Assembly (NCBI RefSeq): GCF_000685865.1
Contig: NZ_JMKS01000005.1
Span: 62,001 to 126,000 of the forward strand
Length of the DNA stretch: 64,000 bases
Direction: 5' to 3'
DNA from: Exiguobacterium antarcticum DSM 14480
GTDB taxonomy: Bacteria; Bacillota; Bacilli; Exiguobacteriales; Exiguobacteriaceae
Below, in pieces: positions 1-8,719 of the stretch. The notes under the pieces were generated by a model. The model searched no databases and was not told the DNA's origin. It worked only from the letters and a program-made list of their open reading frames with translations. The position numbers and the translations under genes were made by a program. The stretch's first letter is position 1; every line of letters begins with the position of its first letter.

Positions 1-41
1 CATGGCGTTTGACACATCGTTATTTATAAGGGGGAATCCAG

Positions 42-1355
42 ATGTACGGAAGCCAATATTTGACGGAACAAGAGAATGAATTACAAATCGATGGTGTGGC
101 GGCAACGGCGCTTGCAAAACAATACGGGACACCGCTTTATGTCATGGCAGAACGTGAATTGACAGACCGTCTGGCGACCGTACGGGATGCCTTTTTAGAG
201 AAATATCCGAACACGTATGCCTCGTTTGCTTCCAAAGCGTTGACGATTGGTGCGGTGTACCAGCAAGTCGTAAAGCATGGTCTCGGCATTGATGTCGTCA
301 CTGGCGGTGAACTATATATTGCCCGTAAAGCGGGTGTGCCGGCGGAACGAATCTACTTCCATGGCTCGAACAAATCGACACAAGATTTACGGTATGCCGT
401 GGATGAGGGAGTCGGGAAGATTGTTATCGATCATTATGGAGAGATCGCCCAACTCAATCAAATTGCGGCAGATGCCTGTCAAACCGTTCAGGTATTGATT
501 CGGATTGTACCGCAAGTCATTGGCGGTGCGCACACGAAAATTCAGACCGGCGGTGTCGATACGAAGTTCGGTTTCTCGACGCATGATGATTCGTATCTTG
601 AAGCGATCGAAGCGATTCTTGCATCCGAACACTTAGTCTTGCTTGGTATTCATTGTCACGTCGGTTCACAAATTCAAGAGATCGAACTGTTTGAACGGAC
701 GGCGCGGACGATGATGGGGTTTGTCGAAACGATCCGGGAGCGGACGTCCTTCGTCGCAAGCGAAGTCAATCTCGGCGGTGGTTTTGGGATTGCCTATACG
801 CAAGACGATCAGCCGCTTGATTTTGAACAAACGATCGAGCGGGTCATGACCATCATCGACGTCGAGACGACACGTCTTGCAATCGACCGACCACGAATCG
901 GCATCGAACCAGGTCGTTGGGTTGTGGCTAATGCCGGAACGACGCTTTACACGGTCGGGGCGATCAAGGAAGTGCAGGGTGTCAGAACGTACCTGTCAGT
1001 TGATGGCGGTATGGCCGACAATATCCGTCCTGCTTTATACGGGGCCGTGTATGAAACCGTCATCGCCAATCGAATCAAAGGAGAAACACGACATGTGACG
1101 GTCGTGGGTGCAGCTTGCGAGTCCGGTGATCTGGTTGCCGAGTCGGCGAACGTGGCAGATCCGGTCAGTGGCGATACACTGGCTGTCTTTGGGACGGGTG
1201 CCTACAACTATTCGATGGCAAGCAACTACAATCAATTTTTACGACCGGCCGTCGTCTTCGTCAACAAAGGAGAGTCCCGCGAAGTTGTTCGTCGACAGAC
1301 CTATGCCGATTTGATCCAGTGTGATCTCGGACTGGAAAACATTCCATCCTCTTAA
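42..1355 (+). CDS. lysA: Diaminopimelate decarboxylase
   Basis: Decarboxylates meso-diaminopimelate to L-lysine, the last step of lysine synthesis, using pyridoxal phosphate in the cytoplasm. The 437-residue length is normal for LysA. Visible family features are YASFASKAL near residue 60 (the lysine would hold PLP), HVGSQI near 205, NLGGGFG near 245 and IEPGR near 287, plus the C-terminal ACESGD segment with the cysteine from the partner subunit. The ATG follows a good AAGGGGG site. It sits alone and is closed by a strong terminator. Family assignment is secure. Confidence 0.96.
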   Translation: MYGSQYLTEQENELQIDGVAATALAKQYGTPLYVMAERELTDRLATVRDAFLEKYPNTYASFASKALTIGAVYQQVVKHGLGIDVVTGGELYIARKAGVPAERIYFHGSNKSTQDLRYAVDEGVGKIVIDHYGEIAQLNQIAADACQTVQVLIRIVPQVIGGAHTKIQTGGVDTKFGFSTHDDSYLEAIEAILASEHLVLLGIHCHVGSQIQEIELFERTARTMMGFVETIRERTSFVASEVNLGGGFGIAYTQDDQPLDFEQTIERVMTIIDVETTRLAIDRPRIGIEPGRWVVANAGTTLYTVGAIKEVQGVRTYLSVDGGMADNIRPALYGAVYETVIANRIKGETRHVTVVGAACESGDLVAESANVADPVSGDTLAVFGTGAYNYSMASNYNQFLRPAVVFVNKGESREVVRRQTYADLIQCDLGLENIPSS

Positions 1356-1360
1356 AACTA

Positions 1361-1397
1361 AAAAACACCTTCGTCTTCAACGGACGAAGGTGTTTTT
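1361..1397. terminator. Bidirectional terminator between lysA and the LysM deacetylase
   Basis: An inverted repeat (ACACCTTCGTC / GACGAAGGTGT, loop TTCAACG-like) is flanked by A and T runs on both sides, so it can end lysA on the plus strand and the convergent deacetylase gene on the minus strand. Confidence 0.85.
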
Positions 1398-1399
1398 GG

Positions 1400-2419
1400 T
1401 TACTTCGGAATGACGAGGACTTGTCCCACCGAAATCAAATTGACATTGGTGATTTTGTTGGCACTGGCGAGAGCGGTGACGGTGACACCATATTTCGTTG
1501 CGATCGAATATAACGTATCTCCTGCTTTGACCGTATAAGTGACGGTCGCAGGCGGAGGTGTCGTTCCCGGAATGACAAGAACTTGACCAACGTTGATCAA
1601 ATTATAGTTCGTGATATTGTTTGCTTTGGCGAGAGCTGCGACGCTGACATTGTAGAGGTTAGCGATTTTGTAAAGGGTATCGCCCGATTTGACGGTGTAG
1701 GTTTTACTGCCACTTGGAGGCAGTTTCAGCAATTCTGAAATCGTGACGAATTTATACCCTTTGGCTTTGAGTTGTGAAATCATCGAAGGTAGGGCAACAG
1801 GTGTTCCGGGGGCACCGGCACCAGTATGCATCAGAACGATTGAACCCGGGACGACATTGGGGACGACACGCGCCAAAATAGCGCTTGAACTGATACCTTT
1901 CCAGTCTGTCGTATCAATGTTCCACTGAATCGTTTTTGTATAACCGGCATTTCCGACGGCTGCTAAGACGGCACTGTTACTTGCACCAAACGGCGCACGG
2001 AAGATTGGTTTGGTTGTTCGACCGGTCAGCGATTTGATTAACGTTTCTGTCTTAGACAGTTCGCTCGTCATTTGTGCGGCGGTCAATTTCGTGAAGTCTG
2101 GATGCGTGTAGGAGTGATTTCCGATTTGATGAGTGGGGGTGGCGGTCGCGATGTTTTTAATCCGCTGAGGGTGGTTGTTGGCTCCAGTACCCGTCAGGAA
2201 GAAGGTGGCTTTGACATTGTTACTTTTTAAGATGCTCAAAATTTTTGTGATGTTCCCACCGTCTGACCCATCATCAAATGTCAACGCGACGACTTTACTG
2301 GTCGTTGAACCTTTCGTGACGAACGTCGAACTTGCTGCATCTGCTGTCAAACCGTAACTGAAGAAAGGAAAAAGCGATATCAGCACGATCATGATGATTC
2401 GAATCCACTTCGTATGCAT
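1400..2419 (-). CDS. Secreted polysaccharide deacetylase with two LysM domains
   Basis: A predicted exported carbohydrate esterase family 4 enzyme (339 aa) that removes N-acetyl groups from peptidoglycan or chitin-like glycans. A signal peptide (residues 1-29, cleavage near ADAAS) precedes a NodB domain at about 40-220. The domain shows TFDDGSDG (metal/base aspartates), HSYTHPD (metal histidines) and RAPFGAS. Two LysM wall-binding repeats follow at about 243-286 and 296-339, each opening [10 protein letters not shown] or [10 protein letters not shown]. Start: ATG behind AAGGAGG, 10-nt spacing. The catalytic part comes first and the LysM tail anchors it to the wall. Substrate (peptidoglycan or chitin) is not resolved. 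Confidence 0.92.
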   Translation of the reverse strand: MHTKWIRIIMIVLISLFPFFSYGLTADAASSTFVTKGSTTSKVVALTFDDGSDGGNITKILSILKSNNVKATFFLTGTGANNHPQRIKNIATATPTHQIGNHSYTHPDFTKLTAAQMTSELSKTETLIKSLTGRTTKPIFRAPFGASNSAVLAAVGNAGYTKTIQWNIDTTDWKGISSSAILARVVPNVVPGSIVLMHTGAGAPGTPVALPSMISQLKAKGYKFVTISELLKLPPSGSKTYTVKSGDTLYKIANLYNVSVAALAKANNITNYNLINVGQVLVIPGTTPPPATVTYTVKAGDTLYSIATKYGVTVTALASANKITNVNLISVGQVLVIPK

Positions 2420-2625
2420 GTGTATTTCGCCTCCTTTTTCTAGGATGACTGTCTCTCACTTGTCTCTACTTATCTATTACCCTTTTTGAGCAATAAAACT
2501 AAAAAAGAGGGAAATAATTCCCCAATCATTGTTGGTTCAAACGGAATAAACTGAGATAATTGTTTAATCATGAAATGAACAGGGAAAACATGATATATGG
2601 AAATAGTAAAAGGAGTGGAATATGA

Positions 2626-3753
2626 ATGATTGAATTTAAAAACGTTGGCAAGCAATTTAAAGATAACGTTGTCTTAAAAGGCTTGACCCTCGAAATCAAA
2701 GAGGGTGAACTGGTTGTCTTCATCGGACCAAGTGGTTGTGGGAAAACGACGTCCCTTAAAATGATCAACCGATTGATTGAACCATCGTCAGGTACGATTT
2801 TAGTGAACGGGAAAGATATCATGAAAACGGATACGATTGAATTACGTCGTCATATGGGATACGTCATTCAGCAAACTGGTTTATTTCCACATATGACCGT
2901 TCGGGAAAACATTCAGTTGATTGCCGGTCTCGAAGGAAAAGATCATGATCAAATGGACCTTCGGACAGAAGAATTGCTTCAAATGGTCGGGCTGGATCCA
3001 AAACAATTCATTGATCGTTATCCAAGCGAATTGAGTGGTGGACAACAACAGCGGGTTGGTTTCGCCCGAGCGTTGATGAATGACCCAGATGTCATCTTAA
3101 TGGATGAACCGTTTAGTGCGCTTGACCCCGTCACACGAAATGACCTCCAAGAAGAATTATTCAACCTCCAAGAAGAAGTCAAAAAAACGATTGTATTCGT
3201 CACCCACGATATGGATGAAGCGATTAAGTTAGCCGATCGGATTTGTATCATGCGTGATGGGGAAATTGTTCAATTTGATACACCGGAAGAAATCTTACGT
3301 CACCCGAAAGACGAGTACGTCGAATCATTTATCGGGAAAAATAAGATTTGGAGCAGCCCGGCGTTTATCAAAGCAGAGGACATCATGATTGAAGATCCTG
3401 TCTCAATCAGCGGAAAACGAACGTTATTACAAGGGATTGAAATCATGCGTGGACGCAAGGTCGACAGTCTGTTGATTACGGATCGCGACCGGATCCTGCA
3501 AGGAATCGTCAAGTTGAAAAACATTCAAACTGCACCTGACAAGGGAGTACGAATCGAAGACGTCATGGAAGGTGAACTCGTCGCCGTCGATGAACAAGAC
3601 TCGTTGCTTGATGTACTTGAAGTCATGAACCATGAAGAAACAGGTTATTTACCTGTCACCAACAAATCGGGTCAATTACGTGGATTAATTACAAGAAGTA
3701 GCTTACTTTCCGTCTTGAGTGAGCAGTTCATTCAGGAGGAGGAAGTACAATGA
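2626..3753 (+). CDS. opuCA: OpuC-type osmoprotectant ABC transporter ATPase
   Basis: ATPase of a quaternary-amine (glycine betaine, carnitine or choline) importer, 375 aa. Walker A GPSGCGKTT at about residue 35, signature LSGGQQQR near 135, Walker B VILMDEP near 155 and switch histidine in THDMDEA are all intact. Two CBS domains occupy roughly 250-375. In the OpuA/OpuC family such CBS modules sense ionic strength or cyclic di-AMP. The ATG follows AAAGGAG; a second ATG four bases upstream is out of frame. Its stop overlaps the start of the permease gene by four bases (ATGA), so the two genes are translationally coupled. Confidence 0.94.
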   Translation: MIEFKNVGKQFKDNVVLKGLTLEIKEGELVVFIGPSGCGKTTSLKMINRLIEPSSGTILVNGKDIMKTDTIELRRHMGYVIQQTGLFPHMTVRENIQLIAGLEGKDHDQMDLRTEELLQMVGLDPKQFIDRYPSELSGGQQQRVGFARALMNDPDVILMDEPFSALDPVTRNDLQEELFNLQEEVKKTIVFVTHDMDEAIKLADRICIMRDGEIVQFDTPEEILRHPKDEYVESFIGKNKIWSSPAFIKAEDIMIEDPVSISGKRTLLQGIEIMRGRKVDSLLITDRDRILQGIVKLKNIQTAPDKGVRIEDVMEGELVAVDEQDSLLDVLEVMNHEETGYLPVTNKSGQLRGLITRSSLLSVLSEQFIQEEEVQ

Positions 3754-5333
3754 GTGGATTTTTAGATTATGTGCAAAATAATACCGGTCAGATTTTTGAC
3801 TTATTACTTGAACACCTACAGTTAACTGTGTTTGCCGTCGTCATTGCGGTCATACTCGGTATTCCAATCGGGATTCTGATTACACGGTATCAGCGGTTTG
3901 CAAAACCCGTACTCGCCTTGACGAGTGTCGTCCAAGCCGTTCCGAGTCTTGCTTTACTTGGATTCTTGATTCCATTTATCGGCATTGGATCAACACCAGC
4001 CATTATCATGGTCGTCTTGTATTCCTTACTTCCGATCGTCAAAAATACGTATACAGGTTTATCAAGTATTCCAGGAGATATGTTGGAAGCTGCAAAAGGG
4101 ATTGGACTGACCGAACGACAAGTTTTAGGAAAGGTTCAAATTCCGCTTGCTTTACCAATCATGATGGCTGGAATTCGGATCTCGGCCGTGACGGCTGTTG
4201 GTCTGATGACGATTTCTGCCTTTATCGGTGCCGGTGGACTTGGTTATCTTGTCTTCTCGGGTATCCAGACAGTCGATAATAATCAAATCCTTGCCGGAGC
4301 GATTCCTGCAGGTATCTTAGCCCTTGCGATTGACTTCATCGTCAGTCGGATCGAATATTCTGTCGCACCAAACGGAATTCAGCTGGCAGACGGTCGAATC
4401 AAAAGTAAAGCCCGTAAACGCCGGAAAGCGATGACGGCCGGGAAGAAAATTGCCATCGTGAGTATCATTTTCCTGCTGATTGGTGGAACGGTCGCGTATT
4501 CGTTCTTAAAAACGGATAAGATCGTCATCGGTTCAAAAAACTTTACCGAACAATTGATTTTAGGAAACATGTTAGCAGACTTGATCGAGGAGAAAACCGA
4601 TCTCGAAGTCGAACGTCAACTCAACCTGGGTGGGACGAAAGTTGCCTATGGTGCTTTAGAAACGGGCGAGATTGATGCCTACGTCGAGTATACAGGGACG
4701 TTATTGATTGATGTCTTGAAACAGGATGTCGAGACTGATCCAAAAGCCGTTTATGAAAAGGTAAGTAAGATGATCCCGGCGAAAAGTCAGGTCGATGTTC
4801 TCGATTCAATTGGTTTTAATAACACGTATGCGTTGGCGATGACAAAAGAAGATGTCGAAAAATACGATTTGAAGACCGTATCCGATATGGCAGCAGTCAG
4901 CAATCGTCTTATTCTCGGATCGACGATCGAATTCGCGAACCGTGAAGATGGATACCTCGGATTGAAAGAGAAATACCCTGATATGAAATTCCAAGATGTT
5001 CAGCCTGTTGATGGGGGACTTCGTTATACCGCATTGACGAACGGGAAAACGAATGTCATCGATAGTTTCTCGACAGACGGTTTGTTAAAGAAATTTGATT
5101 TGACCGTTCTCGAAGATGATAAAGAATTTTTCCCGCCGTACTATGCAGTCCCGATTGTGCGTCAAGAAACGTTGGAAGAACATCCGGAACTGAAGGAAGT
5201 CCTGAATCTGTTGAAGGATAAAATCACAGATGAAAAGATGCAAGAATTGAACTTTAAAGCGGATGTCGAAAAAGAGCGTCCGGAAGACGTGGCACGTGAC
5301 TTCTTGATTGAAGAAGGATTAATCAAAAAGTAA
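3750..5333 (+). CDS. Fused permease and substrate-binding protein of OpuC-type importer
   Basis: A 527-residue fusion of membrane permease and extracellular binding domain. Residues about 20-215 form a multi-helix BPD-type permease with the EAA loop (AAKGIGLTERQV). After a basic cytoplasmic stretch (KSKARKRRKAMT) another helix near 230-250 leads into a binding domain at about 255-527 that opens DKIVIGSKNFTEQ, the signature of choline/betaine/carnitine binding proteins. OpuC of Bacillus and Listeria splits these into three genes; here one polypeptide does the work, tethering the receptor to the channel. SD is AGGAGGAGG. A hairpin terminator follows directly. Confidence 0.92.
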   Translation: MSGFLDYVQNNTGQIFDLLLEHLQLTVFAVVIAVILGIPIGILITRYQRFAKPVLALTSVVQAVPSLALLGFLIPFIGIGSTPAIIMVVLYSLLPIVKNTYTGLSSIPGDMLEAAKGIGLTERQVLGKVQIPLALPIMMAGIRISAVTAVGLMTISAFIGAGGLGYLVFSGIQTVDNNQILAGAIPAGILALAIDFIVSRIEYSVAPNGIQLADGRIKSKARKRRKAMTAGKKIAIVSIIFLLIGGTVAYSFLKTDKIVIGSKNFTEQLILGNMLADLIEEKTDLEVERQLNLGGTKVAYGALETGEIDAYVEYTGTLLIDVLKQDVETDPKAVYEKVSKMIPAKSQVDVLDSIGFNNTYALAMTKEDVEKYDLKTVSDMAAVSNRLILGSTIEFANREDGYLGLKEKYPDMKFQDVQPVDGGLRYTALTNGKTNVIDSFSTDGLLKKFDLTVLEDDKEFFPPYYAVPIVRQETLEEHPELKEVLNLLKDKITDEKMQELNFKADVEKERPEDVARDFLIEEGLIKK

Positions 5334-5336
5334 CGA

Positions 5337-5373
5337 AAAGAGAGCCGAGGCGGGAATCCGCTTCGGCTCTTTG
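5337..5373 (+). terminator. Terminator of the opuC operon
   Basis: AGAGCCGAGGCGG / CCGCTTCGGCTCT stem (G-U pairs tolerated) followed by TTTGTT, four bases after the fused permease stop codon. Confidence 0.8.
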
Positions 5374-5429
5374 TTATGCGCGCTGACGCGCTATATCGTT
5401 TTGGAAAATAGGTAATCCGGATTAGATCA

Positions 5430-5483
5430 TTATTTTTTGATTCGACTAGCGAGCCAAGCGCGAACTGTACTTTGTTGGATCAT
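5430..5483 (-). CDS. Possible 17-residue peptide coupled to the upstream small gene
   Basis: A tiny reading frame, MIQQSTVRAWLASRIKK, whose ATG overlaps the TGA of the preceding 65-residue gene as ATGA. That four-base overlap is the usual sign of translational coupling. The peptide is basic and could form an amphipathic helix. No family is recognised. It may be chance, as only its arrangement supports it. The stretch from here to the opuC terminator (5374-5430) shows only a TAATCCGGATTA palindrome and a GCGCG-rich repeat. Confidence 0.25.
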   Translation of the reverse strand: MIQQSTVRAWLASRIKK

Positions 5484-5677
5484 ACATGTTCTTCCTCTCT
5501 TGATTGAATTATTCCTAAACTCAAGGATTTTTGCTCGGCATCATTAACAATACGGTCTTGTAGCTCTTTCGTCAACCAATCTGTTTCTTGCTCCGGTAAA
5601 GTCGGCAAACCGTAACTTGGATTATTTGTGGATGAAAATAGATCTGCCATCAACCGTTCTTCGAATAATGGTGTCAT
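5480..5677 (-). CDS. Small acidic hypothetical protein (65 aa)
   Basis: Not recognised. The protein is 65 aa, acidic and hydrophilic, with no membrane segment or cysteine; the C-terminal half (from about residue 30) looks helical and charged and ends REEEHV. A strong ribosome site (GAGGGGG, 6-nt spacing) before the ATG supports translation. It may be coupled to the 17-residue frame that follows. The flanks are convergent-type intergenic DNA, so it is probably a single small transcript. Confidence 0.6.
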   Translation of the reverse strand: MTPLFEERLMADLFSSTNNPSYGLPTLPEQETDWLTKELQDRIVNDAEQKSLSLGIIQSREEEHV

Positions 5678-5785
5678 TTCAAATCCCCCTCGGTTTCGAA
5701 TCCTGTCCTACACTTCTAGTGTAAGGGAGAGATGTAAACAAACGAGAGGCAAATTGTTAAAAACAGGTGAACTTTGTAAGCGTTT

Positions 5786-6325
5786 TCACATTGTCGTCAA
5801 ATCTTCTTCGATTATTCGACAATCAGCTGCGTATTGTTGACCCCGTTTGACGTACTTTCGGATGGTTCGCTCCATGATGAACCGATCATGGTCATTGATT
5901 TCACGGACGACCTTAGCCGGTACACCCATGACCATCGAATTGGGTGGAACCACCATCTTTGGAGGGACGACACTGCCTGCCGCGATGAAGGAGCCACTGC
6001 CAATCTCCGCTTCGTCAAGAATCGTTGCCGACATACCGATCAAAGCTCCTTGGCGGATGATGCCCCCATGGATCATCGCCATATGTCCGATCGTCACGTC
6101 ATCTTCAATGATGGTCGGGTATCCTTCATACTGGTGAATCATCGATCCATCCTGAATGTTGACGCGTTCCCCGATTGTAATCGGTCCTTCATCCCCGCGG
6201 ATGACGGTATTGAACCAAACGGTCGAATCCTGACCGATCTGGACTTCACCGATGACTTTAGCTCCGTCTGCGATATAGACACTGGGATCGACGTTTGGGA
6301 CGAGTTGACCTACACGATATTTCAT
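5786..6325 (-). CDS. Gamma-carbonic-anhydrase-like hexapeptide-repeat protein
   Basis: A 179-residue left-handed beta-helix protein of the YrdA/PaaY/gamma-carbonic anhydrase family. Hexapeptide repeats (for example IGEVQIGQDSTVW, IGMSATILDEAEIG) run through residues 10-155. The three zinc-ligand histidines of the family are present in MIHQYEG, TIGHMAM and IHGG. It ends in a helical tail. True carbonic anhydrase activity is not assured, since many members are uncharacterised. ATG follows GAGG with 8-nt spacing. It is transcribed away from the adenine deaminase gene, sharing a short divergent region at 6326-6450. Confidence 0.88.
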   Translation of the reverse strand: MKYRVGQLVPNVDPSVYIADGAKVIGEVQIGQDSTVWFNTVIRGDEGPITIGERVNIQDGSMIHQYEGYPTIIEDDVTIGHMAMIHGGIIRQGALIGMSATILDEAEIGSGSFIAAGSVVPPKMVVPPNSMVMGVPAKVVREINDHDRFIMERTIRKYVKRGQQYAADCRIIEEDLTTM

Positions 6326-6450
6326 GCTGAATTCCTCACCTTCTCATTTAAATGTACGTTTTCATCTTGACCTGCCGAAAAATAAATTGCAACTGCTTAC
6401 AATCTAATTGTAAGATGGTAAAAATACCGTTCACCACAGGAGGAAACAGG

Positions 6451-8181
6451 ATGGATCAGACAGTTCGAGCACGCCTCATCACGATTGCTGCGAAAAAAGA
6501 GAAAGCAGCGGTCGTTTATCAAAATATTCAAGTCATCGATGTCATGACACGCGAAACCTATCAGGCAGATGTCGCGGTCGATTCAGGTTACATCGTGGCC
6601 GTCGGAGAAGGATACGAAGGGGTCGAGACGATTGATGGAACAGGAAAGTTCATCGCCCCAAGCTTCATCGATGGACATGTTCATATCGAGTCTTCGATGG
6701 TGACGCCAAGTGAATACGAACAGGCGATTTTGCCACTTGGTGTGACGACCATCATTGCCGATCCACATGAAATTGCAAACGTAAAAGGAGCAGAAGGTCT
6801 TCAGTTCATGTTAGACGACGCAGAAGGGTTGTCGCTTGACGTCCGGATGATGTTACCGAGTTGTGTGCCAGCGACTTCATTTGAGCACGCTGGTGCGTCG
6901 TTAGACGCCAAGGCGTTAGAACCGTTCGTGAACCACCAAGGGGTACACGGTCTAGGCGAAGTCATGGATTATCCGGCCGTCGAACGGGCCGATGCGGATA
7001 TGTTGAAAAAAATCGAACAGATCGAAGCAGCTGGAAAGCTCGTGGATGGTCATGCAGCGGGACTTGGCGTCCGTGAACTGAATATTTATGGAGTAGCGGG
7101 TATTCGAACGGATCATGAATCAGTTAGTAAAGAAGAAGCGATTGCCCGAGCGCGGCGTGGGTTGTATGTCGAAGTACGGGAAGGATCTGCGGCACGGAAT
7201 CTTCGAGAAGTGTTAGATGCCGTCACCGAAAGTAATGCCAGCCGTTTTCTGTTTTGTACGGATGATAAACATTTGGATGATACGTTACGTGAAGGGACGA
7301 TCGACTATAATATCCGTTATGCCATCCGTCATGGGATCAAACGGGAAACAGCCTATGCGATGGCATCGCTCCATGCGGCTAATGCCTACCAGTTACACGA
7401 CCGGGGAGCAATCGTCCCGGGTCGTCGTGCCGACTACGTGATTTTGAGTGATGCGAATCAAGTGGTGATCGACGAAGTCTTCGTAAAAGGAGAGTCTGTC
7501 GCCCGTAACGGAAAAACAACCGTTTCGTCTGAAAAGACACCTGTTCCAGCAACACTTCGTGGTGAATTGAAAACAAAGCCGATCACGGATCGTCTATTTG
7601 AACTTTCCCTAGAGGAACCGAAGGCACATGTCATCGGAATCATTCCGAAAAGTATTGTCACGGAACATTTGATTTTGGATGTACCGCTTCAGGATGGAAA
7701 ATTCCTAGCTGTTCCGGAACAGGATTTGTTGAAGATTGCAGTGATCGAGCGTCATCATGCGACAGATTTTTCAGCGGTCGGCATCGTCAAAGGATTCAAG
7801 ATGAAGCGAGGAGCGATTGCTGCGACGGTTGCTCATGATTCCCATAACTTGGTCATTGTCGGAACATCCGATGCAGAGATGAAGCTTGCGGCAGAACGGT
7901 TGGTCAAAGCCGGTGGAGGCGTCATCGCAGTGAACGGAACGGAAGTTTTGGCAGAGTTACCACTTGAGATTGCAGGTTTGATGACCAGTCGGCCCTTCCA
8001 AGAGGTAGGGGATACACTCGAAGCACTCAATGATGCACTTGATGTACTTGAAGCGGATCGTTCGTTTAATCCGTATTTAACGATGTCCTTCCTCTGTTTG
8101 CCAGTCATCCCGAATTTAAAGTTAACGGATAGTGGCTTGTTTGACGTTAAAACGTTCCAACATATTTCCGTTCAAGCTTGA
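6451..8181 (+). CDS. ade: Adenine deaminase
   Basis: Converts adenine to hypoxanthine and ammonia in purine salvage. The protein is 576 aa from the ATG at 6451, matching the usual length of bacterial AdeC; an in-frame extension back to 6352 lacks a ribosome site, whereas ACAGGAGG precedes 6451. Amidohydrolase metal motifs are visible: DGHVHIESS near residue 70 and DPHEIANV near 100, with DGHAAGLG and CTDDKHLDD further on. The C-terminal domain typical of AdeC is complete. No purine riboswitch could be seen in the leader. A terminator follows at once. Confidence 0.95.
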   Translation: MDQTVRARLITIAAKKEKAAVVYQNIQVIDVMTRETYQADVAVDSGYIVAVGEGYEGVETIDGTGKFIAPSFIDGHVHIESSMVTPSEYEQAILPLGVTTIIADPHEIANVKGAEGLQFMLDDAEGLSLDVRMMLPSCVPATSFEHAGASLDAKALEPFVNHQGVHGLGEVMDYPAVERADADMLKKIEQIEAAGKLVDGHAAGLGVRELNIYGVAGIRTDHESVSKEEAIARARRGLYVEVREGSAARNLREVLDAVTESNASRFLFCTDDKHLDDTLREGTIDYNIRYAIRHGIKRETAYAMASLHAANAYQLHDRGAIVPGRRADYVILSDANQVVIDEVFVKGESVARNGKTTVSSEKTPVPATLRGELKTKPITDRLFELSLEEPKAHVIGIIPKSIVTEHLILDVPLQDGKFLAVPEQDLLKIAVIERHHATDFSAVGIVKGFKMKRGAIAATVAHDSHNLVIVGTSDAEMKLAAERLVKAGGGVIAVNGTEVLAELPLEIAGLMTSRPFQEVGDTLEALNDALDVLEADRSFNPYLTMSFLCLPVIPNLKLTDSGLFDVKTFQHISVQA

Positions 8182-8187
8182 TCTATA

Positions 8188-8230
8188 GGTAAAGTCCAGT
8201 ACAAATCATCGACTGGACTTTACCTTTTCT
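8188..8230 (+). terminator. Terminator of adenine deaminase
   Basis: Perfect 13-bp stem GGTAAAGTCCAGT / ACTGGACTTTACC with an 11-base loop, followed by TTTTCTT. Confidence 0.9.
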
Positions 8231-8374
8231 TAATAGTTTTCCGGTTGAATCATTATTTGATCCTTGTTATAGTAGGTCTTATCATCTTACTGAAATTAGC
8301 TGTTCAGCTGAAACTTTTTATCGTTTTGTTCGTAAAAAGTAATATAGTTTTTAGAATAAGAAAGGATTGATTCA

Positions 8375-8632
8375 ATGGATAAGTCATATTTTGAAGGGCA
8401 TGAAAAGTTGATTGCTGATGTATATCGTTCTTTCATCGATCAATTTCACGAATTACCAATGAACCGTCGAACGAAACGTCAGTTGCGTAATCTTGCGTTT
8501 TCAGTAATACGACAAGCGGGTCCGACCTATCAGGAACGTACCGTCTTGTATGCATTTTTTGCAGAATTTTTCCGCGCTGTCGAAGAAGGACAGCGAGAAG
8601 AAATCGAGTTTTATAAACAAATCGCACAGTAA
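8375..8632 (+). CDS. Small hypothetical protein (85 aa)
   Basis: Not recognised. The protein is a compact, charged, probably all-helical polypeptide of 85 aa without signal peptide or membrane segment. It has a basic centre (NRRTKRQLRN, residues 29-38) and an acidic, aromatic C-terminal helix. ATG follows AAGAAAGGA. It is monocistronic, bounded by the ade terminator and its own terminator. The 145-bp leader holds an AGCTG-TT-CAGCT inverted repeat near 8299 and AT-rich promoter-like sequence, with nothing else clear. Confidence 0.65.
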   Translation: MDKSYFEGHEKLIADVYRSFIDQFHELPMNRRTKRQLRNLAFSVIRQAGPTYQERTVLYAFFAEFFRAVEEGQREEIEFYKQIAQ

Positions 8633-8634
8633 AG

Positions 8635-8666
8635 ACCCCGATCGGCTCCGGCAGAAGGGGTCTTTG
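8635..8666 (+). terminator. Terminator of the 85-aa gene
   Basis: AAGACCCC / GGGGTCTT stem around a GC-rich loop, then TTGTTG. Confidence 0.75.
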
Positions 8667-8670
8667 TTGT

Positions 8671-8708
8671 ATAGAAAAACCGGTAATCAAGTTCAACTTG
8701 ATTACCGG
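8671..8708 (-). terminator. Terminator of the oligopeptide-binding protein gene
   Basis: A near-perfect palindrome CCGGTAATCAAGTT/CAACTTGATTACCGG at 8680-8708, followed on the minus strand by TTTTTCTAT. Confidence 0.85.
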
Positions 8709-8719
8709 CAGGAATCCTC

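Noticed and set aside
1-41. Promoter from TTGACA at 9-14 for lysA
   Set aside because: No -10 hexamer occurs at a suitable distance before the start codon; the window edge cuts the upstream context.
5834-6370. Long plus-strand reading frame (178 codons) opposite the gamma-carbonic-anhydrase gene
   Set aside because: It is fully antisense to a well-supported gene, has no ribosome site and resembles no protein.
6326-6450. Purine riboswitch before adenine deaminase
   Set aside because: The leader is too short and lacks the conserved core; only an AATCTAATTGTAAG-like stretch and the ribosome site are seen.
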